Source of the DNA: Lycorma delicatula
Lineage: Eukaryota > Arthropoda > Insecta > Hemiptera > Fulgoridae
Length of the DNA stretch: 64,000 nt
Direction: 5' to 3'
Assembly: GCF_047948215.1 (NCBI RefSeq)
Contig: NC_134461.1
Span: 129,528,512 to 129,592,511, forward strand
Shown here piece after piece: positions 10,745 to 23,454 of this stretch. A program made the translations under genes and the position numbers. How positions within the stretch are numbered: position 1 is the stretch's first letter; each line of letters starts with the position of its first letter. The notes beneath the pieces were generated by a model. The model made no database searches and was not told the origin of the DNA. It worked only from the letters and a program-made list of their open reading frames with translations.

Positions 10745-12745
10745 AATATTATATATAAATAAAATGTGCCTTGCATCAGAAACAACCCACCAATCTAGAG
10801 TTCTAGGACACTCCCGTCACGCGGCTAAGTTGTAGGATTTTTTATATGGGATCACCTTACCCCAAGCTCTTCTATACTGGTGGGAACTCAAAAATTATAA
10901 ATATAAAGTTTAGGGTTGTGAAATACAATTTTAAAGGGCATCGATAAACATAACTGTTGATGAAAAACATTTCGGACTATGACAACCCTAATTAAAATGG
11001 CGGCCATTTATTTTTCAGCCAATTTTTTAATAATTGATTAAAGTGAAAAATTTATCAAATGCTCCTACCTCAAAGGATTTATTTTTTCGGTTGAAACTAT
11101 TATTACTTGAGTTAAACAGTAGGCACTTTTGAAAATAGTTGTGGAATATATTAAATGGCCCATTATGCCTAGGATTGTCGTAACCTGAATAAAATCATTT
11201 ATTTCAATTCTCTTTAAAACTATCTTTCATAACTCTTGCGTTCCCTTTTAAAATGTTTGATTTGTTGCTCTTCTATTGAGATTTTGGAGTATGTTGGCTC
11301 ATAAACAATTAATAGGAACCCATTATTTATCTTGTAATTAATTAATAATAGTATATTTAATGATTCACTACTGTGTTGATGTTACTATGGCTTCCCTTAA
11401 CCGATCCATTCAATCGGTAGGTCAGTTCCTTTTTTACGCGTGCTGTAGGTTATCTACTACCCAATCTTGGTGTGAGCTATATAACTATTGAATAGGATAA
11501 AATAATTTTTTTTATTTACAATAAAAATACAATAATCTAAAAGTCGTCTAACATTATACGCGTAACTAAAAGTTAACTTACGTTCTAAATCCCTGACCGA
11601 TTAAAAAAATTGAATAAATGTTTATTTATTCTAAATTTTAGTTAAAATCATAACGTAATTTATTACAAACAGAAGTAATAATAATAAAATAATTAATATT
11701 TTCTTATGTATATTTTATAAAAAGGAAATGTTAAAACAATTTGTTTCAATATTTAAAATAACGCTACAAGAGGTCGTTAAATCATATGCCATTGACTTTT
11801 ATTCAGACATCATAATGATTTGCCCGTGTCCTTGAATAACAAGTAAAACCAGTTTAAAAATCATATTATAATAAAAAAGTTGATTTTGTAATTACTCTCT
11901 TTAATAAATATTTTTATCTATGATAGTTAAGTTAATAATAAATTAACATGTACAGAAAAATTCTGTTATCTATAAGATTTATACGATGAACTTTAGATTT
12001 TTAATTATTACGTTAATGAAAAAATTTAAATACTTTTAGTTAAATTTAAATTAACATCTGTATCATTTTTACGGTTTATCACAACCGTTATAACTTATTT
12101 ACATTAGCGATAAGTTAAAAGTTCATACATAATAACAGCTTTTTAAAACAAAGCAAAATCATTTGAAAGCTATTGATTGCTTTTATTTATTAACATTCGA
12201 TTTTTTTACAAATAATAAAATCAATTACGGGATGATCGAATAATTATTAAAATATCATTATCTATTTAAATTTTTTTTTAATTATTTTATTTTAAAAGCA
12301 TTGTATTAGACTAAATCGATTAATTATCTCCAGGACGCACTAACATTTAGTATCAGGAAATTATTATTTTGATTAGGAAAAGCAAATACATTTTTGCCTA
12401 GCCTGTCCCTGAACTTGGCGAAACCAATAAAACAATTATTAAAAATTGTTTATTATTCCTCTCCATTCTTGAAGCTGACCTGGTAGACAACCTCCTGGTC
12501 ATGATAAAGGTTTCGTTGTATTATTTGTACGTGAATCTTACTTAATACGTTAAATTTGTTGTAATTTTTATTTTGCTTTTTGACCGATACATTTTATTAC
12601 AATTCTATTTTACGTTAATAGACGTATATTTCCTTTTCTCACAGAAAAAAGAAGACAAAACACGTTCATCTTTGACATTAAGGATTAACACGTATTAAAA
12701 CATTCTTGAAAATAAAATATATTACAAAGTTAGAAAATAATGATT
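10745..12745. other. Non-coding AT-rich stretch
   Basis: No exon or element could be identified. The stretch at 10980-11020 includes 'aaaatggcggccatt', and the sequence to about 11250 reads like the untranslated flank of a DNA transposon, but no inverted partner was found. Confidence 0.45.
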
Positions 12746-12749
12746 TAAA

Positions 12750-13650
12750 CATATTATTGTTTATCGTCTTGGTTTTCCTTAGGCCATACCTTCTTATTTC
12801 TTTTCCCTATTCTCCTAACGGTCTCCACCTCTGATGACAGGGTGTCTGGGACCTCGAAGATGACATCTTCTTCATCTATCTCCGATGCTAGGGAGATTCG
12901 GCGGCCGGCGTCGGGTGATACAACCTGGTTGGAGCGGTTAAGTTGTAATTTCGGAGTCCAAACTTGATGCACTCCCCGATTACATTTTTGGAACGGCTGA
13001 AGCACTCGTCCTCTCCGTCGGAGTCCTCTGTGCTTTTGGAGGCTCCATAATCGAATCTTCTATGTTTGTTATTAAATGCAAAGGAAGAATTACACCGTTT
13101 CCCATCACGATTAACTTTCGGCATTGAGTCGCTCCTTGACTTGACAATTTTTCCAAACAATAACCCTTATTAATGAGTTAAGGATGCTGTGAGGTTTAAC
13201 AAACACGAATAACTCACGGATTTTCTTTAACTCTTGAATTTTTTGAAATTGACTATATCATTTACGGTTTCGACATACAGGCCATTAAAAGGTTTACATC
13301 TTTCCTTCACATGACCATCGGAACAAGTCGTTATTTTCTGGGTAAGTAAGAACGGGCTGATTTTCTGGAAGTTAAAATTCTCTCTCGTAACCACAAGATG
13401 TTTTGGTCTGGATACACCAATGCTGAAAAAAGCCTGTCGACTTTTCAACTCTCTTCCAAATTTATATGTGTCCTTACATTGTTTCCGTTTCGCTTCTGGT
13501 GAATCGCTTAATTCTAATCGGTGTTTACGTGTACCCTCTCCAACGTTGTTCAAGATTCTGCATGAATGTTGATTCCTTCCGTAGCAAGGCTAGCCGCCGA
13601 GTACGCCCCACTCCAGGACTGTTAACCTTGGAGGTCCGGATGATTTTTTT
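12750..13650 (-). mobile_element. LINE ORF1 (Jockey-like gag) remnant
   Basis: Minus-strand frames at 13553-13227, 13160-12888 and 13005-12754 together look like a LINE ORF1. The first holds 'SRPKHLVVTRENFNFQKISP' with 'FLLTQKI', matching the R-x-L-V-V..F..I/V-S-P-F-L-I motif that precedes the zinc knuckles in Jockey-clade ORF1. The next holds an acidic/Ser-rich region with 'FGLRNYNLTAPTRLYHPTP', a C-terminal ORF1 tail. The CCHC knuckles are missing between them (deletion near 13160-13227). The upstream part (13555-13650) is probably its 5' UTR. No ORF2 follows in the window. Confidence 0.5.
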
Positions 13651-13654
13651 TTTA

Positions 13655-14684
13655 TTTTGTCTTTTGATTTTAAATTTATTCCTTTATTTTTATTTTTTTC
13701 GGTACTCTGCATGAAGTGGCATATGTCATTATAGAGAGCGGGTGCGCAATTTCTGCAACTCCAGGCCCCTACTCACCGAAGCTTTTTCACATGCACCGAC
13801 ATACACAGGCAACTTCTACGTACTTGCCATCGCGGGAAGCATGTGGACAACGGAAGGATCTCTGTTACATCTGCAATCACATCGACCCTGGTCGCTATAT
13901 CACGAGCTCTAAAAACAGTGTAAGTCGGTATCCAAAAATCGTTTAATAAATGTTGTCTGCAGATGACCAGAGTCCAATCCTACAACGATCTGAAGTTGGA
14001 AACAGGTCGGGATCATCATTTTCGAAAATTATCACCTGTCGGATAAATATTTGGAGTACCGTTAGCCAGCTATTGTACTTATGTACAGCTATTGTATTGT
14101 ACTTATGTACACTTGTTGCCGCCCTGGACGTGGAACGTAGAAGGCGTGTGTCGGACTTGGGGATTATCTGCCTCAGGACATAATAATGTCCTGAGGCATA
14201 AATTTACAATTTTATTTACTTTTTTTCACGTATCGATTACAACAGAAGTGCCTTTATATAGCCGAACAGTTATAGCAAGGCGCTTGCGTAGGGGAATAGA
14301 TATACGGCTGTAAGTAGAGGAAAAAGCGTCTTGCTAGAACGGCTCTGCTATACATACTTTTAATGTTTATATTAACTATTAGTATTTATTTATTTTTTCT
14401 AATATTGTTAAACAACCAAAGTTGTTTTCTTCTATTAAAAAAAAATTAAATAGATTATTAGTATACACACTTAAATTTATGATGTAGCATTTAAAATTTT
14501 CTACATCTAGCTGAATAAATACTTTGTTAAAAATATAATTTTTAAAAATTCTTCTTTTTATTTTCCCGGCTATAATTTTATTGCTGCTGAAGGAGTGTAA
14601 CTGTAAAGGCAAAGTTCAGAGATCAGCCAAAACTTTGGGATCGGAAATTTTGCATATGACGACACTCCAACAACCCTTACTCCG
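13655..14684. other. Non-coding stretch with a perfect hairpin
   Basis: No gene is supported. The block 13735-14190 has higher GC than its surroundings and a local duplication ('attgtacttatgtaca' at about 14074 and 14095). A perfect hairpin lies at 14169-14198. This could be the body of an unidentified mobile element. Confidence 0.45.
14169..14198. repeat. Perfect 13-bp hairpin
   Basis: 14169-14181 ('tgcctcaggacat') pairs exactly with 14186-14198 across a 4-nt AATA loop. No flanking transposase. Confidence 0.8.
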
Positions 14685-14695
14685 AAAAACACAAA

Positions 14696-14967
14696 CCCAC
14701 CGGGTTGGTCTAGAGGTGAGCTCGTCATCGCAAATAAGCTGATTCTAAGGTTCAAATCGTAGTAAAGGTAGTTATTTTATACGTACTTGAATACTAGATC
14801 GTAGATACGGGTGTTCTTTGGTGGCTGGGGTTCAATTAACCACACATCACAGGAATAGTCGTCCGGAGACTGTACAAGACTATACTTCATTTACATATCA
14901 TCGTCACTCGTAGTAATACCTAACGATGGTTCCGGAGGTTAAACAGATAAAGAAAGAAGATAATCCT
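14696..14967 (+). mobile_element. Full-length tRNA-derived SINE
   Basis: The copy begins 'cccaccgggttggtctag' (A-box region), with a degenerate B-box about 50 bp on ('ggttcaaatcgta'). It continues through a conserved body ('actagatcgtagatacgggt', 'tcaattaaccacaca') and ends '...ccggaggttaaacag' plus an A/G-rich tail. A perfect 11-bp duplication, 'aaaaacacaaa', flanks it at 14685-14695 and 14968-14978. Other copies of the family are at 17450, 19271 and 43491, with a head alone at 9697. SINEs of this kind are transcribed by pol III from their internal boxes and moved by a LINE reverse transcriptase. The partner LINE is not identifiable here. Confidence 0.8.
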
Positions 14968-14978
14968 AAAAACACAAA

Positions 14979-17284
14979 AAAAAAGTCTTAAAAGTTTCCG
15001 GAAGGTACGTGCATATGTACCTTCCATATGTAGGTGTGTTAGCCTGTTTGATTAATATCTCAAGGATTAGTTATATGTAAATTTTAAAAAATGCCTCACA
15101 AAAAAAATGTATATATGTGGGGCGTGATGTTATTAAATTTAGGACAAAATTAAATAGAGATTAAAGTAGTTCTTCCGATTTCTAATTTTTTACTTTTACT
15201 ATAAAAATTGTTGTAGAAAATTGAGGTTTTATACGACGAAAGTACTTATTAGGTTATTTAAAATTAAAAGTTTCAAGTCAATTGGATTTAGGCAAGTGGA
15301 ATATTCGGTGATATTCCTAAAAAATGTTTGCTTAATACCTCGAAAAGAGATGAAATTTGGAGCAAATAATTGATATAAATATATATATATATATACAGTT
15401 TTGGCCTGATTTTCAGCATCATCGGACAATAGCATCACGTACCCATTTATTTTCTTGTTGAATAACATTGCACCAAAACGGGTTATTTTATTGAACTAAA
15501 CAATTACTCTAATAAATAAACTTTTAATCTCCAATGAGACCCGTACTTAAAAAAAACCGTTTTTTAACTTTTTTTAAATTAAAAATCCAATTTTATCTAT
15601 CATTAATGTAGACATTAAAAACGTTTTAAAAAAGGGATTCCTTGAGTCCGATAAGAATTAAGACATTTTTTTTTCAATTTTTGATAATTTCTGATACTTT
15701 ATTTGTTTTTTACGTTGACTGTAATTAAAACTATTATTTGAGGTAGTTCTCGAGCAAGGGAGTCAAACAAGACCCAAATTTTTTCACTAAAAATTTTATT
15801 TTTAGAATCACACTCTAAATACAGTATAATTTTGATGATAAATATGTCATTCTGTGAATGTGGTCAACCGGGACTCAAAAGTCTTTTACTTCTAAGCATT
15901 TTGATTTTTTCTCAGTTTATTTTTGATACTGCATATTTCTTTAAGCTGACCAAGGAAGTCAAACTGGACTCAAATTCTTTTTATATTCTTTGCAATTGTA
16001 CTGCCATTAATATTTCAAAACTCAATGCCGTATTTGCAGTAAATATCGGTCAAGGGCGAAGCCAGAAGATTATGCAACTCTTTTCCGGGTTTTTTATATA
16101 CCTTTAAATAGGAATTAAACTGCTGATTCCTGCATTTCGAACCCGTAAAATCATCTGGATCATAAACCAACGAAGGGAAATAAAATTTTAAACAATTTTT
16201 CTTGGAATTTTTTTTTATATTTCTAATAACTAATTCCATCTTCCCTTTGAGGCAATTATTCTTTTTTTAACTTATGTATTTGCAGTTAATTTGTGATTTA
16301 TCGCGTTTTAACAAAAAAAAACTTTAAGAGATGAAAATTTAAGAGAATAGATTTTTAAAAAAATTTTTGATATTTTTAAAGTGTTCTTCCCTTTTGAGGG
16401 ATTGACTTCTGAATTACTCTCTAGGTTGTATTTTAGTAAAATATTCCATCGGACAAGAAAATAAATAAATGTTCAAACAATTTTTGTAAAAATATTTAAT
16501 GGAAGTTTTTAACTCTTCCTTTTAGGCATTAACCAGATAAGTACCCCCGAGGTACATCAGTGATTACTTCATGTACCCCCCCCCCCGAGGTGAAATCTCA
16601 CACTTGCGCGTGCGCGCGGCGACTGTGTTAACAGCACTAGTGTTTGTGCAGGTAGTGTATTTGACATGTTAGTTCTCCTTCTACTGTTGGTGCATTACTG
16701 ATACAGACGTTTAAGGCTACTCAAGCCTTAGGGCTTAGAAAATGTCCTATCTATCGATGTCGTTCAATTAAATACGTTCAATGAAGGATGTTTAAACGGG
16801 AAAATGATAACAAAAGTTAATCCTACTTCCAGAAAATTAATTAAATAATTATTAAATTAAGAATTCTGAAAACTTTACGCAGTTATTTCATTCACACGAG
16901 CAGCCTTTTTTCTATCCTCGGCAGACGTCTCCTCTTTAGTTATCTCGGCAGAATGTCCCGTACTGAGCCTATTGCCATCGTTCTCAATCCAGAAACGAGC
17001 GTGAAAGTCACTCTTACTGGGTACTATTCATTTGGAAGTAAAACCGGATGACGCTTATTTTTTTCCATTATTCAAACGTTATCGTAAATAATCTTCTAGT
17101 TAAAATTAATTTAGTTACCTCATCGTTTTAACGAAGCAAAAAAAGTTATTGAAAGAAAAAAGTTGACAACAAAGTTGTAGAACTTTCGCACCGCGTGGAT
17201 TTTTTCTAATGCACGGTTTACACACACAACTTAATTTAAAATATTTATCATTTTATTTAAATATAATATTTTTTTGTTTATTTA
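14979..17284. other. Non-coding AT-rich stretch
   Basis: It contains a hairpin at 15000-15025 (9-bp arms 'ggaaggtac'/'gtaccttcc'), an (AT)n run at about 15378-15397 and a poly-C tract at about 16576-16586 that sits in a partial duplication of 'gtacccccgaggt'. An open frame of 91 codons at 15832-16107 (+) has no recognisable domain, strong hydrophobic bias and no splice or codon support, and is not called as a gene. Confidence 0.45.
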
Positions 17285-17680
17285 ATTTAATGACTCTAAC
17301 TAAAGCGCCCGCGCATACCGTATTTAATTCGCGCGGGTGTGGCGGTACTAGCGACCACTTTAAATGCTTTTTTACACTTTAAATGTTATTCATTCATTTA
17401 ATTCTATCGCTCACCTGTGACGTTACAACATAGCGGACGACTACAGCAGTTATTTGAATACTAGATCATGGATACCGGTGTTCTTTGGTGGTTGGGTTTC
17501 AATTAACCACACTTCTCAGGAACGGTCGACCTGAGACCGTACATGACTACACTTCATTTACATTCATATACATCATCCTGATTCGTCCTCTGACAATACC
17601 TTACGGTGGTTCCGGAGGCTAAACAGCAAAAGAGAAAGAGAGACGACTACAGCAGCTGTAGATCAGTGCTTTACACTAGC
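17285..17680. repeat. Dispersed repeat R-A, copy 2 (inverted, split by a SINE)
   Basis: Reverse complement of the repeat at 10425-10740. The match runs from about 17293 to 17449 and resumes after the SINE insertion at 17642. Copy 1 carries a different insertion at a different place, so the two copies define the uninterrupted sequence of the family. Confidence 0.6.
17450..17641 (+). mobile_element. 5'-truncated SINE copy
   Basis: Starts in the SINE body ('tatttgaatactagatcatg') and ends in 'ccggaggctaaacag' plus an A/G-rich tail. It is flanked by a perfect 14-bp duplication, 'gacgactacagcag', at 17436-17449 and 17642-17655. The tRNA-like head is missing, the normal outcome of incomplete target-primed reverse transcription. 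Confidence 0.85.
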
Positions 17681-19270
17681 GCTCCTTGTGGTGAGCGGGG
17701 GTAATAATGACGCAGTATACCAACTTAGCCGTTAGTTTATGTAGAGCATTTTTTGGGGTAGGGATAGCGATCTTTCAAAAAATGTTTTTTGAAATATTAT
17801 TATTTTTTAATTGTTAAAAAATGCGCCTAAGAGAAATAAGATCTTAATTAGGCGAAATTTCGAAATACTGAGGGTGACCTTGTTCTATAACCTCACTCCC
17901 TTGTCCCTTTAACTTGAAAATTTAATGGTATCAATGCCCCACATATAGAAGCAATTTGACAAAGTTTGGTTAAAATCAAGTTTTTTGGGTTCCTTAGGTG
18001 TCAAAACGCAATCATCCTATGAAAACCGCATACTCCCAAATCGGACCGATTGCATTGCTTTACCATCTAAAGTTGTAGCTCTGCTATAGCGCTAAACGGA
18101 AAAGTAGTAAATAAAGAGAAAATTTACGGTTCGATATTTTCTAATATGTACGAGTAAATCAGACGAGTCGGCTGATTTTCTTTCACAGGGAAATGTCATC
18201 CTTCAGATGTTCAAAATAATAATCCTACAAAGCTACGAGAAAATTCTTTCAGCGACAACACAATTATAAATATACAGATATAAACTAAATATTACTGCAA
18301 ACTTGGATGCTCTTAATTCACACTGAAAATTACTTCTTTACTGCTGTAAAATATAAATTTGCTGTAAAATATAGTATATTTGCTGTAAAATATAAATTTA
18401 CTTATAAAAACAGAAAACTTTTAGTTGTAAACCTGTATTGAAAAGTACTCGTATTTTATTTTCAGATTTAAAAAAATATGTTTGGGGCAAATTAGAAGCG
18501 CAGAGAATGTTGTTTTAGATTTTCCGAAAGAATTTCTGTCTTCTTTAGATGTTTAGTTTTCCTCTTTTTCTTTATATATTTTTATTCAATTTCAAAGCAA
18601 TACGAGCTTAGCTCTTGAAAAAAAAATCTAAATTTAATTCCCACCGACTGAACTCGCAAAGATATTATAGAAAAGTAGAAAAGCATTCTAATAACACAGT
18701 CTAAAGAAAGAAACGTAACAGCGATTTTTAGCTTCTACGGTTTCTTTAAAATTAAATTAGTTACTTTTTACTTAATGTTTTTATTTTAGCATTATTTGAT
18801 CGATGATGTATTATATTTAAGTTTAAAAAAATACTCTTCATGCGTTGACGCACACATTATTTCATTAAATTTAATAATTATATTTAGCTTCTACTAAAGG
18901 CATATATTTTCGACATATATAGCAAGACGGCTGGGGTCAACATTTTCTAAACTAAGTACATCCTACATCCTACATCTTGACCAATTTTTTTTTTTAATAA
19001 ATTTTATTCTCAAGTTTTCTCACAATCCTTGTTTTTTTCTATAGAAGTATAAAAAAAAATGTATAAAAAAATTAAAATAAACTTATTTAAATATGCTAAC
19101 AAAGTGTATCCCGACGATGCCGGGAAGGTTAACTCCGGCTACCGAGGGCTTCGCCCTGGACAGACTACTATTTTGAAGGAAAATTGAAGTAAAAAATTAA
19201 TGTAAATATGCAAATAGAGAATTACGTAATAAAATTACTCTACTCTGAGTAAAATTTTGAGATTGGAGAC
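17681..19270. other. Non-coding stretch with a short tandem repeat
   Basis: A three-copy tandem of about 19-20 bp ('tgctgtaaaatataaattt') lies at 18342-18399. 19110-19160 has a small GC-richer patch ('gagggcttcgccctgg'). No gene is supported. Confidence 0.45.
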
Positions 19271-19560
19271 CCTTTTCTATTTTTTCTATTTCCTGTTTAG
19301 CCTCCGGGAATTATCATTTAGGTATTACTTCAGAAGATGAATGAGGATGATATGTATGTGTAAATGAAATGTAGTCTTGTACAGTCTCAGTTCGACCGTT
19401 CCTAAGATGTGTAGTTAATTGAAACCCAACCACTAAGGAACACCGGTATTCACATCCGTATAAAAATAATCTTTACTAGGACTTGAACGCTGGAACTCTC
19501 GACTTCCACAAGAGATAGGAGACTCATGGTAACCGTATATCTCCACCCCGTTGACCGATT
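19271..19560 (-). mobile_element. SINE copy, head degenerate
   Basis: The reverse complement matches the SINE family across the body ('ggttgggtttcaattaac', 'cggtcgaactgagactgtac') and the 3' end ('ccggaggctaaacagg'). The B-box-like 'gcgttcaagtcct' survives at 19468-19490. The A-box half (19500-19560) is heavily mutated. No clear target duplication was found. Confidence 0.7.
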
Positions 19561-21235
19561 GTAAACAATACTAAATAGTATTAATTTTTTAAATTCACAA
19601 AACAATCGTACAAAATTTCATAAATATTAATTAATCCAATCTGAAAATATAAAAAAAACGTTAACTTACGAAAAAAAGTATTAACCTTATTATTATCCAC
19701 CTCTGAATGAAATCGCCCAAATACATAACCGAAGTGATAAATATAATAAAATGATTTAATCGGTACAAGAATATAACTTTGAATCCACAAAGGAAAAAAC
19801 AAAAAAAAATTTTTTTTTACCTTCCCCCCTAACTTGGATTTAATAACAACAAACACCATCAGAAAATATCTTAACTTCCTAAGCAGTATTAAATTATCTG
19901 AAAAAATGTACCTTCTCTTGCGGTATCTTGTCTCTCGCCCCCATGACTGATCGAGATATAAATTAAATGACCATATACAGAAGTTATTTTACCAAATTTC
20001 ATTGAAACCGGTCATCCAGTCCGGAGGTACCAAACAAAAAATGATAAAATTGTATTTTTTGGTTATAGGAGATCATGAAACGAAAGATCTGCAAAAAATC
20101 CTCGTATGCGAAATTAAATCCCTATATAGTATAATAGATAAGGTAAGATATATCTCTTGGAAACTATAAATGACTTAAAATACAAGCCCTTATACTTACA
20201 TTACATAAGGTACTTTTATTTTTTCTTGTATACTTAAAATATAACTATAAAACTGGGAAATAAAGTTCTTTATTACAATAAATGTAAAGTACTTTTAGAA
20301 GGTTGCTAATTATAATCGTAATTTGGAAGATTTAAATTATTATGTAAACTAATTATAATGTTATTTAATAATAATTCCTACGCGAAACTGTGTATAATGG
20401 GTTTACTAAAAAATAATTATTCTCTGTTGCTCTTAAATTCTCTTTGTACAAAGAGTTTTCTCATTAAAACAGAAAATTAATTTGTTTTCAATAATATACC
20501 AAAACTCTCCTCGACTTTCACGTAAACCATCTTAGTAAAATTAGTGTACCGAATTATTAAAAACTGTTTTTCATTATATCTTTTTTGTAACAGGTGAACA
20601 AAAGCGTTGGAAAAGAAAAATAAATACGTAATTCATTTGTCGAGTAGCGCTAAAAATTATATTTAAATTTATTTTATTCAGTGAACAATTCAAATATTTT
20701 CTGCTATTGTTTATTTATTTTTATTTGAATTATTTTTTGTTTGTTTGTTTTAACCAGGTCATCGTTATTGTTGAAAAAATAAAAGCGTTTTTGGTATGAT
20801 ATCACGTAGTATTATTACTGTATTCAAAACTTCACTCTCATAAACCACTAATTAAAAGAAAAACTGAAGTAATAAATCGGTTTCAGTTTTTAACTTGTTC
20901 TGAATGTAACTTATAGGTACTTTAATTTTAACATATTTCCTTTTAAATTTTTAAAAGGAATACATAAAATTGCCCACAAACTAAGCTGAGGCATTCTACC
21001 TAGGATAGAAAGGGACAGGCAGGCATTCTACCTACCCACATTCTAACCAGAAAGGACAAACAATATAGCTCACCTGTCGATCTATATTAGTTTTAACTTA
21101 TCGTTTGCTCCCGAATTTTTGTTTTTGTAAAAATACTTTTATTATCGTAATCGTAGTAAATTAGAAGAAAATAGTAGCCAACGCAATCAATCGCCCTCGT
21201 CTAACAATATTTACAAAGACTGTCCGTAAAACAAT
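19561..21235. other. Non-coding AT-rich stretch
   Basis: Nothing coding could be supported. 19950-20110 resembles sequence seen in insect repeats ('accaaatttcattgaaacc') but no second copy is in the window. A short repeat 'aggcattctacct' occurs at about 20989 and 21021. Confidence 0.4.
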
Positions 21236-21239
21236 TGTA

Positions 21240-22330
21240 CGGTATCACGCAGTCATACTCTTGGAAAAAAAAGCACGACAGACATGAAGTATACGGAAGA
21301 AGATAAACTCGACAAGAATCTTAAGTGTTCGGTAGTAGATTCTGATAGTAGCTTCTTTAAATTACCCTGCAGGCATCAAGACGTTGTTTAATATCTTGTC
21401 GTATATAACATAGAGAAAAGATAGTTCGGTGATCCGTTATTTTTAACGGTCAAAATTTCTTATTTGAACAAAGCCCACTTGTGTTTACAAAACCGACAAA
21501 ATAAAAATTTATGAGGTAAGGTAATTTATGAAGTAAGACCGTGGAGGCCAGGCTATCCATCCTTCTCTTCTCATTCATCCTGAAAAAATGTTTCGTTTAG
21601 ATAATCCCGCGTCAATACGGAGGAGTTCTATCTAACTGGAGAATAGAATTCTCCAAAATTCAGTGCGCTGCATATCCTTCTCGATTTCCAGTGTTGTTTA
21701 CCGATAAATATACAATCGATCAGAGTTCACGAGCAAGGAACGTGATTTCCTAGGCTAAGGAAAATCCTCATTTTGCGCGTGAATCGAAAGGAATCCGATA
21801 CATATCATGTGATATGTGCCAACGAGATATTATTTCGGAATATATTTTTTTGAAAAGTAAGTGTTACTTTCTTGCAAATATAAAAATAATTAATACCTCA
21901 ACTTCAAGAGAAGGGCATCACGGAAAGTGACTGGGTATAACTGGACGACGCTCCAGCTCGCTTGAGTGCGCGATATTTCCTAAATGAACAATCTCTAAGT
22001 CATTGGATCGGCAGTGATTCACAATGACGGGTAGTCTCATCGCAATGACCATCACGAAGCCCCGACTTTACTACACCCGAAATTCATTACGGGAATAATC
22101 AACGCCTATTTAATCTCAACATCGATACGCATTAAATGAAGAATTGCTTAATAGTATGGGGGAAGCCTTTAGAAATATAACTTCGGAGATACTTTCCAGC
22201 ACGTCAACGAGAACATGGAGATGAAAATCTCTGTGCGTTCACTACGATGGTGCACATGCAGATTCATTGGATAAATAATTCGTAAGATATTAATTGTAAT
22301 AGTTTCGATGGAAAGCGTCCTATAAAATCG
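21240..22330 (+). mobile_element. Decayed Tc1/mariner-like transposase
   Basis: Weak but ordered matches on the + strand. 'PVLFTDKYTI' (about 21690) is the F-T-D-E-A-x-F first-catalytic-acid region with the Glu replaced. 'AKENPHFARES' follows, matching the S-x-E-N-P-H-x-x-x-E-S block. Near 22240 'CVHYDGAHMQ' matches the conserved C-V-R-Y-D-G-A-H-I end of the same class, preceded by 'EAFRNITSEIL'. Frameshifts and stops are abundant. The decay suggests an old insertion. Confidence 0.5.
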
Positions 22331-22334
22331 TTGA

Positions 22335-23450
22335 TCAGTACTTCTTCTTCTTCTTCAAATGGCATCTCCTTTCAGGAGGTTTACATTCATCATCGCTATT
22401 TTGACCTTTGAGTAGGCACCTCGGAACAGTTCAGTAGACATTGTGCCGAACCATTCCCTCAGATTGTGCAACCGTGAAATTCTGCGCCTCCCGACGTTAC
22501 GTCTGCCTGCATGATCTTCCCCTGCATGATCAACAGGAGCAACTCGAACTTCTCTTCCCTCGTTATGTGACCTAGATATTGTAATTTCCCTGCTTGTAAT
22601 GTAGACGTAATCTCGAGTTGTTTATTCACACTTCTAGTACCTTGTTGTTTGACACCTTATCCTTTCAAGATATCCTTAGCGTGCGTCTATAGCACCACAT
22701 TTCCAAGGCCGCCAACTTTTTCATGTGTACTCTTTCAATGTCCATGCCTCCATTCCATATAGAAGCATAGGAAACGCATAACATTTTACCGTTCTAGCCC
22801 GCAGATAAAATCTGACCTGCCGATCACACAAGAAAGTTCGCATTTTGAGAAATACGCTTCTGACCATTTCTATCGGGATTTTAATTTCTAGTGTTTGATC
22901 CATGTTGTTGGTTATCCAAGTACCAAGGTATTTGTACTTTGTTGTTCTTTTCAGTTATCGCATTGTCGATGTATAACTCTGGGCCCGCCATTTGTGATTT
23001 AGTTATCACCCTGAACTTCGTATTCCTGAAATTCATTCTAAGGTCGCACTGTATGCTAACATCCTTAATCTTTTGAACTGCTCTCTGTAGATCACTCAAA
23101 GTCTTCGTTGTGACGATAGTGTCGACCGCCTACCTCAAATTACTAATTGGCCGACCGTTGACTATAACTCCAGCTTCATCTTCATTTAGAGTCTCCTTGA
23201 ATATCGCTTCGGAATACAGATTAAATTGTATGGGGGACAAAATGCATTCTTGCCTCAGTCCCCTTTGTATTTGTATTTCCTCTGTAACGTCATTACCTAT
23301 TTGAACGGTAGCTGTTTGATACAGGTATAACGATTCAATAATCTTTATATCTCGTGAGTCGATATTCCGCTAAGTAAGATCTAAGTTGATCGGTTCTTCT
23401 GTCTGTTGACCATTTTTTCTGTCTGTTTGAGATAGGATTCTCCGATATAA
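22335..23450 (-). mobile_element. LINE reverse transcriptase, 3' half
   Basis: Minus-strand reading from about 23320 down gives 'RQECILSPIQFNLYSEAIFK', the R-Q-G-C-x-L-S-P-x-L-F-N-x-Y block of RT with the Gly mutated. The catalytic Y-A-D-D position near 23130 is destroyed (a stop plus A-V-D). Next come 'LQRAVQKIKDVS' and 'MRTFLCDRQVRFYLRARTVK' with 'CYAFPMLLYGMEAWTLKE', the thumb/C-terminal region. The 3' end carries a (GAA)n-type tail (about 22338-22356 on the + strand as CTT repeats). 5'-truncated and inactive. Confidence 0.75.
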
Positions 23451-23454
23451 GAAA

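Noticed and set aside
15832..16107. 91-codon frame on +
   Set aside because: No domain, and hydrophobic bias from T-rich DNA. It overlaps an opposite frame of similar length.
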